NCBI RefSeq assembly: GCF_004402495.1
Contig: NZ_SOFH01000027.1
Coordinates: 1 to 64,000 of the forward strand
DNA: 64,000 nt
Direction: 5' to 3'
Origin: Cryobacterium sp. HLT2-28
GTDB taxonomy: Bacteria > Actinomycetota > Actinomycetes > Actinomycetales > Microbacteriaceae
Shown here: one piece after another, positions 33,959 through 41,882 of the stretch
Numbering within the stretch: the stretch's first letter is position 1
Layout: every line of letters starts with the position of its first letter
Made by a program: the position numbers and the translations under genes
The notes under the pieces: model-generated
Database searches by the model: none
What the model was told of the DNA's origin: nothing
What the model saw: the letters and a program-made list of their open reading frames with translations, nothing else

Positions 33959-34663
33959 TCAGCCTCCGGCGCGGGCGGCCACGGCGGCGAGCAGCTGGGC
34001 CTCGGCTCGGACGAGGTAGTCGGCCAGCACGGTGGCGGCGTCGGACTGGCGTCCCTCCGCGAGCAGTGACACGATCCGGTCGTTCTCGTCGACGTAGGGC
34101 GCGTGGAACAGCGCGTTCTCGGCCATGGAGTGGAAGACCAGGCGCATCTCGGCGAGCACCTGGCTCATCAGCTGGTCGAGGCGCTCGCTGCCGGCCAGCG
34201 CCACGATGGTGGCATGGAAGTCCTGGTTGGCCCCTGCCATGCCGGGGATCGACCCGGCGTCCCTGGCGGCGCGGGCCCGCTCGACCGCCAGGCTCAGCGG
34301 CGCAAGTCGGACGGGGCCGAGTTCGGTCGCGGGGGTCCAGGTCACGGCGGCCGGTTCGAGGTAGCGCCGCACCCGGTAGATCTCCCGGATGTCGTCGGTC
34401 GTCGGCCGGGACACGAAGACTCCGCGGTTGGGGAACCTGGTGACCACGCGCTCGGCGCTCAGGGTGGAGAACGCCTCCCGCAGGGTGTTCCGGGACACGC
34501 CGAGCGCGTCGCCCAGGGTTTCCTCCGACAGCTTGGTGCCCGGCGCGAGGCGCCCGGCGGCGATCTGCTCGCGCAGCACCCCGGCCACCCACAGGCCGGT
34601 CTCGGCGTGCAGGCCGGACGCCTTCGTGCGGCGGAGGTCGTCCAGGATCTCGGCGAGGGTCAT
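33959..34663 (-). CDS. GntR/FadR-family regulator of the oxoproline cluster
   Basis: A 234-residue FadR-type GntR regulator. The winged helix is at residues 28-90 (LREQIAAGRLAPGTKLSEETLGDALGVSRNTLREAFSTL). The C-terminal FCD ligand domain has the metal-type Asp and His residues (GANQDFHATIVALAGSERL, FHSMAEN). It is the last gene of the pxp operon. GntR/FadR sites commonly follow TTGT-N-ACAA patterns, which fits the two operators at 31694 and 39264. The start at 34663 begins MTLAEILDDLRR. Confidence 0.9.
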   Translation of the reverse strand: MTLAEILDDLRRTKASGLHAETGLWVAGVLREQIAAGRLAPGTKLSEETLGDALGVSRNTLREAFSTLSAERVVTRFPNRGVFVSRPTTDDIREIYRVRRYLEPAAVTWTPATELGPVRLAPLSLAVERARAARDAGSIPGMAGANQDFHATIVALAGSERLDQLMSQVLAEMRLVFHSMAENALFHAPYVDENDRIVSLLAEGRQSDAATVLADYLVRAEAQLLAAVAARAGG

Positions 34664-34717
34664 GCTGCCACGATACGGGCTGGCGCGTCCCGGACGGTCC
34701 CGTTGCGGGCCGTCCGG

Positions 34718-34789
34718 GTGCGTGCCGTGCGTGCCGTCATGATGGTGCGTGCCGTGCGTGCCGTCATGATGGTGCGTGCCGTCATGATG
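34718..34789. repeat. 27-bp tandem repeat between accC-like gene and gntR
   Basis: Two identical 27-base units (34718-34744, 34745-34771) and an 18-base partial unit (34772-34789), built from GTGCGTGCC and GTCATGATG. They fill most of the 140-base gap before gntR. On the transcript this lies in the leader of gntR, so copy number could affect its translation. Confidence 0.9.
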
Positions 34790-34803
34790 CGGGCGGGCCC
34801 GGC

Positions 34804-36591
34804 TCAGTCGCCGATGGAGGCGACGGCGGAGTTCGCGGCCACGGCGTCGCCGGGGTGCACGGTCGGGTTCCGCAGGATCCCGGTGCGATGCGCCGTCACG
34901 ATCGACTCCATCTTCATGGCCTCGAGCACGAGCACCGGGTCGCCCTCGGTCACCGCGGCACCGGGTTCCACCATCCATTTCACGACCGATCCGCCCATGG
35001 TGGCGCTGAGGATGCTCGGGTCGGCCTCCGGCGCCGGGCTGACGGTGCCGGCCGTGCCGACGGCCGAGAACGAGCCGGCCGCCGAACCGGCCGCCGGGCT
35101 GTTCGCCGGCCCCGCGCCGCGCCCGAGCGCGTCGAGCAGGCTGGCCGGCAGGCCGAGAGCCATCCGCCGGCCGTCGACCTCGATGCTGATGGTGTGGCGG
35201 GGCGCCTCGGGGGCCGCCGGGTTGTACTGGGGGTCGTTCGGCAGCTGCTCGGCGAAGTCGGCCTGGATCCAGCCGGTGTGCACACCGAGCCGGTCGGCGC
35301 CGGTGAACGCCGGCGCCCGCACCACGGCCCGGTGGAACGGCAGCACGGTCGGCAGGCCGGTGATCTCGAACTCGGCCAGGGCGCGCCGGGCGCGGCGGAG
35401 CGCCTGCTGCCGGTCGGCGCCGGTGACGATGAGCTTGGCCAGCAGGGAATCGAACTGCGCCGGGACGAGGTCGCCGGCCCTCACTCCCGTGTCGACGCGG
35501 ATGCCCGGCCCGGTCGGCACGGTGAAGGTCGTCACGGTGCCGGGGCAGGGCAGGAACCCGCGCCCGACATCCTCGGCGTTGATCCGGAACTCGAAGGAGT
35601 GACCGCGCGGTTCGGGGTCCGCCGCGACGGGCAGCGGACCGCCGGCGGCGATGGTCAGCTGGGCGAGCACGAGGTCGATCCCGCTGGTCTCCTCGGTGAT
35701 CGGATGCTCCACCTGCAGCCGGGTGTTCACCTCGAGGAACGAGATGGTGCCGTCCTGGGCGAGCAGGTACTCGACGGTCCCCGCGCCGGTGTAGCCGGCG
35801 GCCCGGCAGATGGCCTTGGCCGAGGTGTAGATCTGCGCGCGTTGGGCGGGCGTGAGGAACGGCGCCGGCGCCTCCTCGACGAGCTTCTGGTTGCGGCGCT
35901 GCAGCGAGCAGTCCCGAGTGCCGACGACGATGACGTTGCCGCGGGTGTCGGCGAGGATCTGCGCCTCGACGTGCCGGGGCTTGTGCAGGAACCGTTCGAC
36001 AAAGCATTCGCCGCGGCCGAACGCGGCCGTCGACTCGCGCACGGCCGAGTCGAAGGACTCCTCGATCGCATCCATGTCCCAGACCACCTTGAGTCCGCGC
36101 CCGCCGCCGCCGAAGGCCGCCTTGATCGCGACAGGGAGGCCGTGCGCCATCGCGAACGCGCGCACTTCGGCCGCCGTTGCGACGGTGCCCTCCGACCCGG
36201 CCACGAGGGGAGCGCCGACCCGGATCGCGAGTTCCCGGGCCGACACCTTGTTGCCGAGCACCCGGATGGCCTCCGGCGTCGGGCCGATCCAGACCAGGCC
36301 GGCGTCCTGCACGGCCTGGGCGAAGTCGGCGTTCTCGGAGAGGAAGCCGTAGCCGGGGTGCACCGCGTCGGCGCCGGACCGGCGGGCGATGTCGAGCAGC
36401 TTCGCCACGTTGAGGTAGCTGTCGGCCGGGCTGTCCCCGCCCAGGGTCCAGGCTTCCGTGGCGGCGTTCACGTGCAGGGCGTCGGCGTCGACCCCCGCAT
36501 ACACGGCGACGGATTCGAGGCCGGCATCGTCGCAGGCGCGGATGATGCGCACCGCGATCTCGCCGCGGTTGGCAATCAGGACTTTCTGCAT
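34804..36591 (-). CDS. Biotin carboxylase-BCCP fusion
   Basis: A 595-residue fusion of an ATP-grasp biotin carboxylase (residues 1-450) and a biotinyl carrier domain (520-595). Motifs are [29 protein letters not shown] (ATP loop), [22 protein letters not shown] and the biotin attachment site EAMKMES with Lys560. An Ala/Gly/Ser-rich linker joins the parts. No conventional acyl-CoA carboxyltransferase gene is near. Instead it follows the pxpBC fusion by four bases, whose domains are homologous to the carboxyltransferase part of urea carboxylase. The likely partner and substrate are therefore PxpBC and a lactam or amide rather than acyl-CoA (inference). Confidence 0.92.
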   Translation of the reverse strand: MQKVLIANRGEIAVRIIRACDDAGLESVAVYAGVDADALHVNAATEAWTLGGDSPADSYLNVAKLLDIARRSGADAVHPGYGFLSENADFAQAVQDAGLVWIGPTPEAIRVLGNKVSARELAIRVGAPLVAGSEGTVATAAEVRAFAMAHGLPVAIKAAFGGGGRGLKVVWDMDAIEESFDSAVRESTAAFGRGECFVERFLHKPRHVEAQILADTRGNVIVVGTRDCSLQRRNQKLVEEAPAPFLTPAQRAQIYTSAKAICRAAGYTGAGTVEYLLAQDGTISFLEVNTRLQVEHPITEETSGIDLVLAQLTIAAGGPLPVAADPEPRGHSFEFRINAEDVGRGFLPCPGTVTTFTVPTGPGIRVDTGVRAGDLVPAQFDSLLAKLIVTGADRQQALRRARRALAEFEITGLPTVLPFHRAVVRAPAFTGADRLGVHTGWIQADFAEQLPNDPQYNPAAPEAPRHTISIEVDGRRMALGLPASLLDALGRGAGPANSPAAGSAAGSFSAVGTAGTVSPAPEADPSILSATMGGSVVKWMVEPGAAVTEGDPVLVLEAMKMESIVTAHRTGILRNPTVHPGDAVAANSAVASIGD

Positions 36592-36595
36592 GCTC

Positions 36596-38416
36596 TCAGC
36601 TCTCCGTTGCGGGGATGGGGACGATCGAGGGTGCGGCGCCGGGTGTCGGGGCGAACCGGATCCGGGCGCCGGTGGGCAGTTGGGCGGCCAGGTCGAGGTC
36701 CTCGGCCAGCACGACCCCGATCACCGGATAGCCGCCCGTGACGGGGTGGTCGGCGAGGAACAGAACGGGCAGGCCCGACGGCGGCACCTGCATGGCGCCC
36801 TTCACCGTGCCCTCGCTGGCGAGCTCGCCCGGCGTGGACCGCACGAGCGGTTCGCCGTCGAGGCGGAGGCCGATCCGGTTCGATTTCGCGGTCACCGCCC
36901 ACTCGTCGCCGGCGAGCCGGGCGACGGATGCCGCGTCGAACCAGTCCGCGCGCGGCCCGGGCACGAAGCGCAGCACGGTGACCTCGGCCGGCGGGGCCGG
37001 CGGGGTCTCGGGGCCGTGCACGGCGCTGCCGGGGGCGGCCGGAAGCATCCGGAGGCGGTCGCCGGCGACGAGCGGGGCCGGGCCGATCCCGGACATGGTG
37101 TCGGCGGAGCGGCTGCCGAGCACCAGGGGAACGTCGATCCCGCCGCGGAAGGCCAGGTAGCTGCGCACCCCGGCGCGGGGCGGGCCGAGGGTGAGCGTCT
37201 CGCCGGCGAGCAGGGAGATGGGGGCGTCCATCGGCGGCTCGCGGCGCACGGGAGCAGCTCCGGGTGTGCTGCCTTGTGTGACCCCGGGCGTGACGCCGGG
37301 CGTGACGCCGGGTGTGCCGCCGGGTGTGCCGCCGGGTGTGCCGCCTTGTATGGCGCCTGGTGTGGCGCCGGGCGTGCCGCTTTGCGTGACGCCGGGCGTG
37401 ACGCTTTGTGTAGCGCCGGGCGTGGCGCCGGGTGTGCCGCCTTGAGTGGCGCCGGGTGTGCCGCTGGGCGCCGTGACGGTGAGGCTCACCGGGGCGCCGG
37501 TGACGGCCAGCACCTGGTCGGTCTCCGCCGTGAGCACGAGCCCGCCGAGGGCGTTCTCGAGCACGGCGGCCGTGGCCGGATTGCCGACGATGTGGTTGGC
37601 CCGGCGGAGGGCGCCGCGGTCGAGCGCGCCGGAGCTTGCCACGCCGAGGTCCGCGAAGCCGGGGCGGCCGAGGTCCTGCACGGTGGTCTGCGGGCCGGGG
37701 GAGACCACGAGGACTCCGTGGCCCGGCCCGCCTTCCGCGGCCTCGACTGGTGTGTTCGTCACGTCCGCGGCCGCGACGACGAACTCGCGCACCGCACGGA
37801 ATCGCACCCGGTTGCCGGGCCGCACGAGGGCAGGCCGGGCTCGGTCGAGGTCCCACATCCGGGCATCCGTGCGGCCGATCAGCTGCCAGCCGCCGGGGGA
37901 GGCCCGCGGGTAGACGGCGGAGTAGTCGCCGGCGAGGGCGACCGACCCGGCGGGCACCGCGCTGCGCGGCTCGGCGCGCCGGGGCACGACGAGCGCCGGG
38001 GTCTCGCCGGTCAGGTAGACGAACCCGGGGGCGAAGCCGCCGAACGCGGCGGTCCAGGTCTGGCCCGTGTGCGCGACGATGACCCCGTCCTGGCTGAGGC
38101 CGGTCTCGGCGGCGACCAGGGCGAGGTCCTCGCCGTCATAGATGGTGTCGATCAGCACGAGGGTCGTGTCCGGATGCGGCGCCCGGGTCACGTCACGGCC
38201 CCTCAACTCGGCGGCGAACCCGCGGGCGGCGGCGGCGGAGACGGCGGTGACGAGCACGGTCGTGGCGGCCGCCAGCACGTCGAGCTGGCCGTCGATCGGA
38301 TCCTCCTGCAGCCGGGCCTGCAGCCCGAGCACATCGGCGAGGCTGTCCAGTTCGACCAGCACGGCGCGGTCGCCGACGGCACGGATGCCGCGGATGCCGC
38401 GAATCGACCCCGTCAC
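36596..38416 (-). CDS. pxpBC: PxpB-PxpC fusion (5-oxoprolinase / urea-carboxylase-type CT domains)
   Basis: A 606-residue fusion. Residues 1-215 match PxpB/KipI (AHS1: [37 protein letters not shown]). The rest matches PxpC/KipA (AHS2: [64 protein letters not shown]). In PxpABC these convert 5-oxoproline and ATP to glutamate. The same domains form the carboxyltransferase of urea carboxylase. A tetrapeptide-repeat insert of about 75 residues (around 315-390) interrupts the PxpC part. The start is GTG 38416, three bases after the pxpA stop. Confidence 0.93.
   Translation of the reverse strand: MTGSIRGIRGIRAVGDRAVLVELDSLADVLGLQARLQEDPIDGQLDVLAAATTVLVTAVSAAAARGFAAELRGRDVTRAPHPDTTLVLIDTIYDGEDLALVAAETGLSQDGVIVAHTGQTWTAAFGGFAPGFVYLTGETPALVVPRRAEPRSAVPAGSVALAGDYSAVYPRASPGGWQLIGRTDARMWDLDRARPALVRPGNRVRFRAVREFVVAAADVTNTPVEAAEGGPGHGVLVVSPGPQTTVQDLGRPGFADLGVASSGALDRGALRRANHIVGNPATAAVLENALGGLVLTAETDQVLAVTGAPVSLTVTAPSGTPGATQGGTPGATPGATQSVTPGVTQSGTPGATPGAIQGGTPGGTPGGTPGVTPGVTPGVTQGSTPGAAPVRREPPMDAPISLLAGETLTLGPPRAGVRSYLAFRGGIDVPLVLGSRSADTMSGIGPAPLVAGDRLRMLPAAPGSAVHGPETPPAPPAEVTVLRFVPGPRADWFDAASVARLAGDEWAVTAKSNRIGLRLDGEPLVRSTPGELASEGTVKGAMQVPPSGLPVLFLADHPVTGGYPVIGVVLAEDLDLAAQLPTGARIRFAPTPGAAPSIVPIPATES
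37252..37473. repeat. 12-bp tandem repeat inside pxpC (Gly-Thr-Pro-Gly repeats)
   Basis: About 17 units of a 12-base sequence (GCCGGGTGTGCC-like) encode variants of [12 protein letters not shown] and ATQG. The array lies in the coding region between [12 protein letters not shown] and [16 protein letters not shown], in the middle of the PxpC domain. It keeps the frame because the period is a multiple of three. Confidence 0.92.
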
Positions 38417-38419
38417 GGG

Positions 38420-39208
38420 CTAGACGAAGCTTCGGATCGGGATGCCGGCATCCTGCAGCGCCGTGCGCACCTGGGCGGCCAGGGCGACCGCGCCGGGAGT
38501 GTCCCCGTGCAGGCAGATGCTCTCGACGGGCACGTCGAGGAACGTGCCGTCGACCGCCTGCACCCGGCGATCGGCCGCCAGCCGGAGGGCCTGCTCGGTG
38601 ACCCTGGCCGGGTCGACGATCACGGCGCCGGGCAGGCTGCGGGAGGCCAGGGACCCGTCGGGGTTGTAGGCGCGGTCGGCGAACGCCTCGACGACCGTGC
38701 GGAGCCCGGCCGCGTCGGCGAGCCGCTGGATCTCCGAATTCGGCAGCACCATCACGGGGAGGCCGGCGTCGACCGCCATGATGGCGTCCACCACGGCCTG
38801 CGCCTGCACGGTGTGGTGCGCGATCGCGTTGTAGAGCGCGCCGTGCGGTTTCACGTAGCTGACGCGGGTGCCGGCGACCGCGGCCAGGGCCTGGAGCGCG
38901 CCGATCTGGTAGATGACCTCGTCGGTGAGGTGGCCAGGGGCCATATCGATGAAACGCCGGCCGAAACCGGCGAGGTCGCGGTAGCCCGGATGCGCGCCGA
39001 CCGTGACCTGGGCCGCGGCCGCCGCGGCGCAGGTGGCCCTGATCGTGCTCGGGTCGCCGGCGTGGAACGCGCAGGCGACGTTCACGCTCGACACCGACGA
39101 GATGATGGCGGCGTCGTCGCCGAGGCTCCAATTGCCGAAGGACTCTCCGACGTCACTGTTCAGGTCGATACCGCTCGGGTCGATACCGTTCAGGTCGATG
39201 GTGGACAT
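38420..39208 (-). CDS. pxpA: 5-oxoprolinase subunit PxpA (LamB/YcsF family)
   Basis: A 262-residue LamB/YcsF protein with the family signature [21 protein letters not shown] near the N-terminus, then [59 protein letters not shown] and [11 protein letters not shown]. It is first in the operon pxpA-pxpBC-accC-like-gntR. GGAGGG lies 11 bases before the ATG. The leader has complementary segments that could hide the start codon. Confidence 0.95.
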   Translation of the reverse strand: MSTIDLNGIDPSGIDLNSDVGESFGNWSLGDDAAIISSVSSVNVACAFHAGDPSTIRATCAAAAAAQVTVGAHPGYRDLAGFGRRFIDMAPGHLTDEVIYQIGALQALAAVAGTRVSYVKPHGALYNAIAHHTVQAQAVVDAIMAVDAGLPVMVLPNSEIQRLADAAGLRTVVEAFADRAYNPDGSLASRSLPGAVIVDPARVTEQALRLAADRRVQAVDGTFLDVPVESICLHGDTPGAVALAAQVRTALQDAGIPIRSFV

Positions 39209-39260
39209 CCTTATCCCTCCGTCCCTTGCGGGAAGTTTTGACTAAGGATGCCTTACTTCC
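39206..39260 (-). promoter_or_regulatory. pxpA leader with alternative pairings
   Basis: On the minus strand CATCCTTA (39250-39243) is complementary to TAAGGATG (39213-39206), which contains the ATG. Between them is TCCC-GCAA-GGGA, a small GNRA-type hairpin. Alternatively TAAGG-CAT-CCTTA (39255-39243) forms its own hairpin inside GGAAG/CTTCC. The two foldings exclude each other. Whether this stretch is transcribed depends on the unmapped start site; no clear -10 box was found. Confidence 0.35.
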
Positions 39261-39263
39261 GGC

Positions 39264-39278
39264 GATTGTTCAACAATC
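39264..39278. promoter_or_regulatory. GntR-type operator before pxpA
   Basis: GATTGTT-G-AACAATC on the minus strand, identical in all 15 bases to the operator at 31694-31708. It lies 56 bases before the pxpA start codon. Confidence 0.85.
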
Positions 39279-39316
39279 GTCACCGACCTTTCAGCATCGG
39301 CTTCCGTGCGGAGACC

Positions 39317-39991
39317 TCAGTTGGCGGGGCTGTCGATCGAGGGTTCGGACGGGACGGCGGAGCCCTCGAGCGCCTCTTCGAGGCCGGGATGCGCGGGCGC
39401 GGCCTCCGCCTCGGCGGGGCGCTTGATCGCGAAGAACGGGATCGTCCAGTTGCAGAGCGGGCCGACGAGCACGGCGAAGAGCACCGTGCCCACGCCGACG
39501 TTTCCGCCGAGCAACCAGCCGGCGCCCAGCACGACCACCTCGACGCCGGTGCGCACCACCCAGATCCGCCAGCCGGTGCGCTTGTGCAGGCCGGTCATCA
39601 GTCCGTCGCGGGGGCCGGGGCCGAAGTGCGCGCCGATATAGAGGCCGGTCGCGACCGCCAGCACGAGCAGCCCGGCCGCGAAGAAGATGACGCGCAGCCA
39701 GAGGTCCTGGCCCGGCGGGATCAGCCAGAGGCCCACGTCCGCGGACGGTCCGACCAGCAGGGCGTTCAGCACCGTGCCGATGCCGGGCTTCTGCCGGATC
39801 GGGATCCAGAGCAGGAGCACGACGCCGCTCATCAGCACCGTGATCAGGCCGAAGCCGAGGTGGGTGTGGCTGTCGATGCCCTGGGTGAGAACGTCCCACG
39901 GGGCGACGCCGATCTCGCCCCGCACGATCAGCGCGATCCCCAGGCCATAGAGAAAGAGACCAATGAGCAGTTGGGAGAGGCGACGGGTCAT
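39317..39991 (-). CDS. yczE: YczE-family membrane protein
   Basis: A roughly 224-residue membrane protein with five hydrophobic segments. LFLYGLGIALIVRGEIGVAPWDVLTQGI and FGPGPRDGLMTGLHKRTGW are the paired YczE/YitT-type repeats. The C-terminal 35 residues are a hydrophilic Ala/Glu/Pro tail. The family's transport substrate is uncertain. It is divergent from a MocR-type regulator, the conserved yczE-yczR arrangement. Start chosen at the ATG 39991 (a TTG at 40000 is in frame). Confidence 0.88.
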   Translation of the reverse strand: MTRRLSQLLIGLFLYGLGIALIVRGEIGVAPWDVLTQGIDSHTHLGFGLITVLMSGVVLLLWIPIRQKPGIGTVLNALLVGPSADVGLWLIPPGQDLWLRVIFFAAGLLVLAVATGLYIGAHFGPGPRDGLMTGLHKRTGWRIWVVRTGVEVVVLGAGWLLGGNVGVGTVLFAVLVGPLCNWTIPFFAIKRPAEAEAAPAHPGLEEALEGSAVPSEPSIDSPAN

Positions 39992-40012
39992 AGTCGTCAA
40001 TCCAATTGCACT

Positions 40013-40048
40013 ATTGGCCTGTTATCAAGTAGCCAATCTCCCTATAGT
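40013..40048. promoter_or_regulatory. Divergent yczE/yczR control region
   Basis: ATTGGC (40013-40018) and GCCAAT (40032-40037) form a dyad with a 13-base centre, a candidate MocR site. TATAGT at 40043-40048 ends six bases before the regulator ATG, so that mRNA is probably leaderless. Confidence 0.6.
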
Positions 40049-40054
40049 GGCCTC

Positions 40055-41515
40055 ATGGTCGAGAACCAGATGAGCGCGCGGGCCCTCGAGGCGAGGCTGG
40101 GGGAGTGGCGCGACGGCGGGAGCGCGTACCGGGCGCTGTCCGACCGCATCCGCCTGCTCACCCTCGACGGGCGCATCCCCACCGACAGCCGGCTGCCCGC
40201 CGAACGCGACCTCAGTGCGCGGCTCGGCGTCAGCCGCACGACCGTCACCGCCGCCTACCGCCGGCTCCGCGACACGGGCTTCCTGGTCAGCGTGCGCGGC
40301 TCAGGGAGCGTGGCCCGGCTGCCCGGAGTGCCGGCGGCGCACACCGGATCGGCCGCCGGCGGCATCCTCGACTTCAGCAAGGCCACCATGCCCGCGTTCG
40401 CCGGCCTCGCGGATGCCGCCCGGGCCGCCGTGGGCGACCTGCCCGGCCAGCTCGGCGGTTCGGGCTTCGACCCGGTCGGGATCCCGGAACTGCGCGCCGC
40501 GATCGCCGACCGGTACCGGGTCCGCGGGCTGCCCACCGACCCGGAGCAGATCATGGTCACGATCGGCGCCCAGCATGCGATCGCGCTGCTCGCCCGGGTG
40601 CTGGTCGGCCGCGGCGACCGGGTGCTGATCGAGATGCCCACCTACCCGCACGCCTACGAGGCGCTGACCGCCGCCGGTGCCCGGCTCGTGCCGGTCACCG
40701 TGTCGACCGCCGTGCCCGGCGAGGATGCCGCGACCGCCGGCTGGGACGAGACCGCTCTCCTGCAGACCCTCCGCCGCAGCAACCCCGTGCTCGGCTACCT
40801 GATGCCGGACTTCCACAACCCGACCGGCCGCACCATGCCGACCGAACAGCGGGAGCGGGTGCTGTCCGCCGCGGCCCGTCAGGGCACGGTGCTCGTCGTC
40901 GACGAGACGATCGCCGAGCTCGACATCGACCGGGCCGGCGAGTTCCTGCCATTCCCGGCCTACGCCGAGCCGGGGCAGCCGGTCGACGTCGTGGCCATCG
41001 GGTCGGTCGGCAAGACCGTCTGGGGTGGGCTGCGGGTGGGCTGGATTCGCGCCGAACGGCCGCTGATCCGCCGGCTCGTTGCCGCGAGGTCGGCGAACGA
41101 CCTGGGCACGCCCATCCTCGAGCAGCTGATCGTGGTGCGCCTCCTGGCCGAGATGCCCGCGATCCTCGAGGGCCGCCGGAGCGAACTCCGGGTCGGCCGC
41201 GACCACCTGGAACGGCTGCTCGCCGCGCGGTTCCCCGACTGGCAGGTGCCGCACGTCGACGGCGGCATCACCGCCTGGGTCAACCTCGGGCTGCCGGTGA
41301 GCTCCCAGCTCGCGCTCGCCGCGCGCAACCACGGCCTGCTCGTGCCGGCCGGGCCGCGGTTCGGGCTCGACGGAGCCTTCGAACGGTTCCTGCGGATTCC
41401 GTTCTGTTACGGCACGGACGAGATGGACCTGGCCGTCCACGCGCTCGGCCTGGCCTGGGATTCGCTGCTGCGGCATCCGGTGCCGGACACCGGGTACCTC
41501 GCCGACGTCGTCTGA
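40055..41515 (+). CDS. MocR-type GntR/aminotransferase regulator (YczR-like)
   Basis: A 486-residue regulator with an N-terminal GntR winged helix (residues 25-90: LPAERDLSARLGVSRTTVTAAYRRL) and a C-terminal fold-type I aminotransferase domain. The PLP region reads VVAIGSVGKTVWGGLRVGWIR, with the Schiff-base lysine in SVGKTVW. MPDFHNPTGRTM and VDETIAELDID also contact the cofactor. It is divergent from yczE, which it presumably controls, as reported for YczR regulons. The effector may be a PLP-related or amino compound. Confidence 0.92.
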   Translation: MVENQMSARALEARLGEWRDGGSAYRALSDRIRLLTLDGRIPTDSRLPAERDLSARLGVSRTTVTAAYRRLRDTGFLVSVRGSGSVARLPGVPAAHTGSAAGGILDFSKATMPAFAGLADAARAAVGDLPGQLGGSGFDPVGIPELRAAIADRYRVRGLPTDPEQIMVTIGAQHAIALLARVLVGRGDRVLIEMPTYPHAYEALTAAGARLVPVTVSTAVPGEDAATAGWDETALLQTLRRSNPVLGYLMPDFHNPTGRTMPTEQRERVLSAAARQGTVLVVDETIAELDIDRAGEFLPFPAYAEPGQPVDVVAIGSVGKTVWGGLRVGWIRAERPLIRRLVAARSANDLGTPILEQLIVVRLLAEMPAILEGRRSELRVGRDHLERLLAARFPDWQVPHVDGGITAWVNLGLPVSSQLALAARNHGLLVPAGPRFGLDGAFERFLRIPFCYGTDEMDLAVHALGLAWDSLLRHPVPDTGYLADVV

Positions 41516-41532
41516 CGAGCCAGGGCAGCCGG

Positions 41533-41736
41533 TCAGTCGTCGAGCACGAAGGTCACCTCGATCACGACCTCCCACGACGTGATCGTGCCGTCGGACACCT
41601 CAACCTTCTGTTCCTTCACCCAGGCGCCGGAGACGCCGCGCAGGGTCTTGTTCGCACGGGCGATGCCGGAGGCGATCGCGTCTTCGAACGACGTGTCCGA
41701 CCGGATGCTCAGGGTGGTTACGCGTGCAACGGACAT
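41533..41736 (-). CDS. Dodecin
   Basis: A 67-residue dodecin, a 12-mer flavin-storage protein. The typical alpha-beta-beta sequence is complete: SFEDAIASGIARANKTLRGVSGAWVKEQKVEV and the final ITSWEVVIEVTFVLDD. The conserved Trp that stacks on flavin is in GAWVKEQ. GAGGAGA is a strong ribosome binding site before the ATG. It is convergent with the MocR gene. Confidence 0.94.
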   Translation of the reverse strand: MSVARVTTLSIRSDTSFEDAIASGIARANKTLRGVSGAWVKEQKVEVSDGTITSWEVVIEVTFVLDD

Positions 41737-41870
41737 GGTTTCTCCTCGGTGGATGTTGTCGGTGAGCCGGTGGTGTTGGGGGGCTCGTTGTCGCCGAGAA
41801 TACGCGCTGCCCGCTTCCGCCGACACCCCCGGGCCCCGGTGCGACACGGATTCTGCACACCGTGCAATGA

Positions 41871-41876
41871 GATACT
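41871..41876 (+). promoter_or_regulatory. -10 box of the RND pump gene
   Basis: GATACT ends six bases before the in-frame GTG at 41883, consistent with a leaderless transcript. No ribosome binding site is visible before either candidate GTG. Confidence 0.5.
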
Positions 41877-41882
41877 GTGCAG

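Noticed and set aside
34718-34789. His-rich small peptide from the 27-bp repeat
   Set aside because: The frame reading His-His-Asp-Gly-Thr is not part of a gene with a start or ribosome binding site; it crosses the accC-like stop in another frame.
37191-37445. Plus-strand gene of repeated Pro-Gly-Val residues
   Set aside because: It is the complement of the repeat insert in pxpBC, with no supporting features.
39243-39255. Iron-regulator (DtxR/IdeR) box TAAGG-ATG-CCTTA
   Set aside because: Only the inner ten bases resemble such a box and the outer positions do not match; it is better considered as part of the leader pairing.
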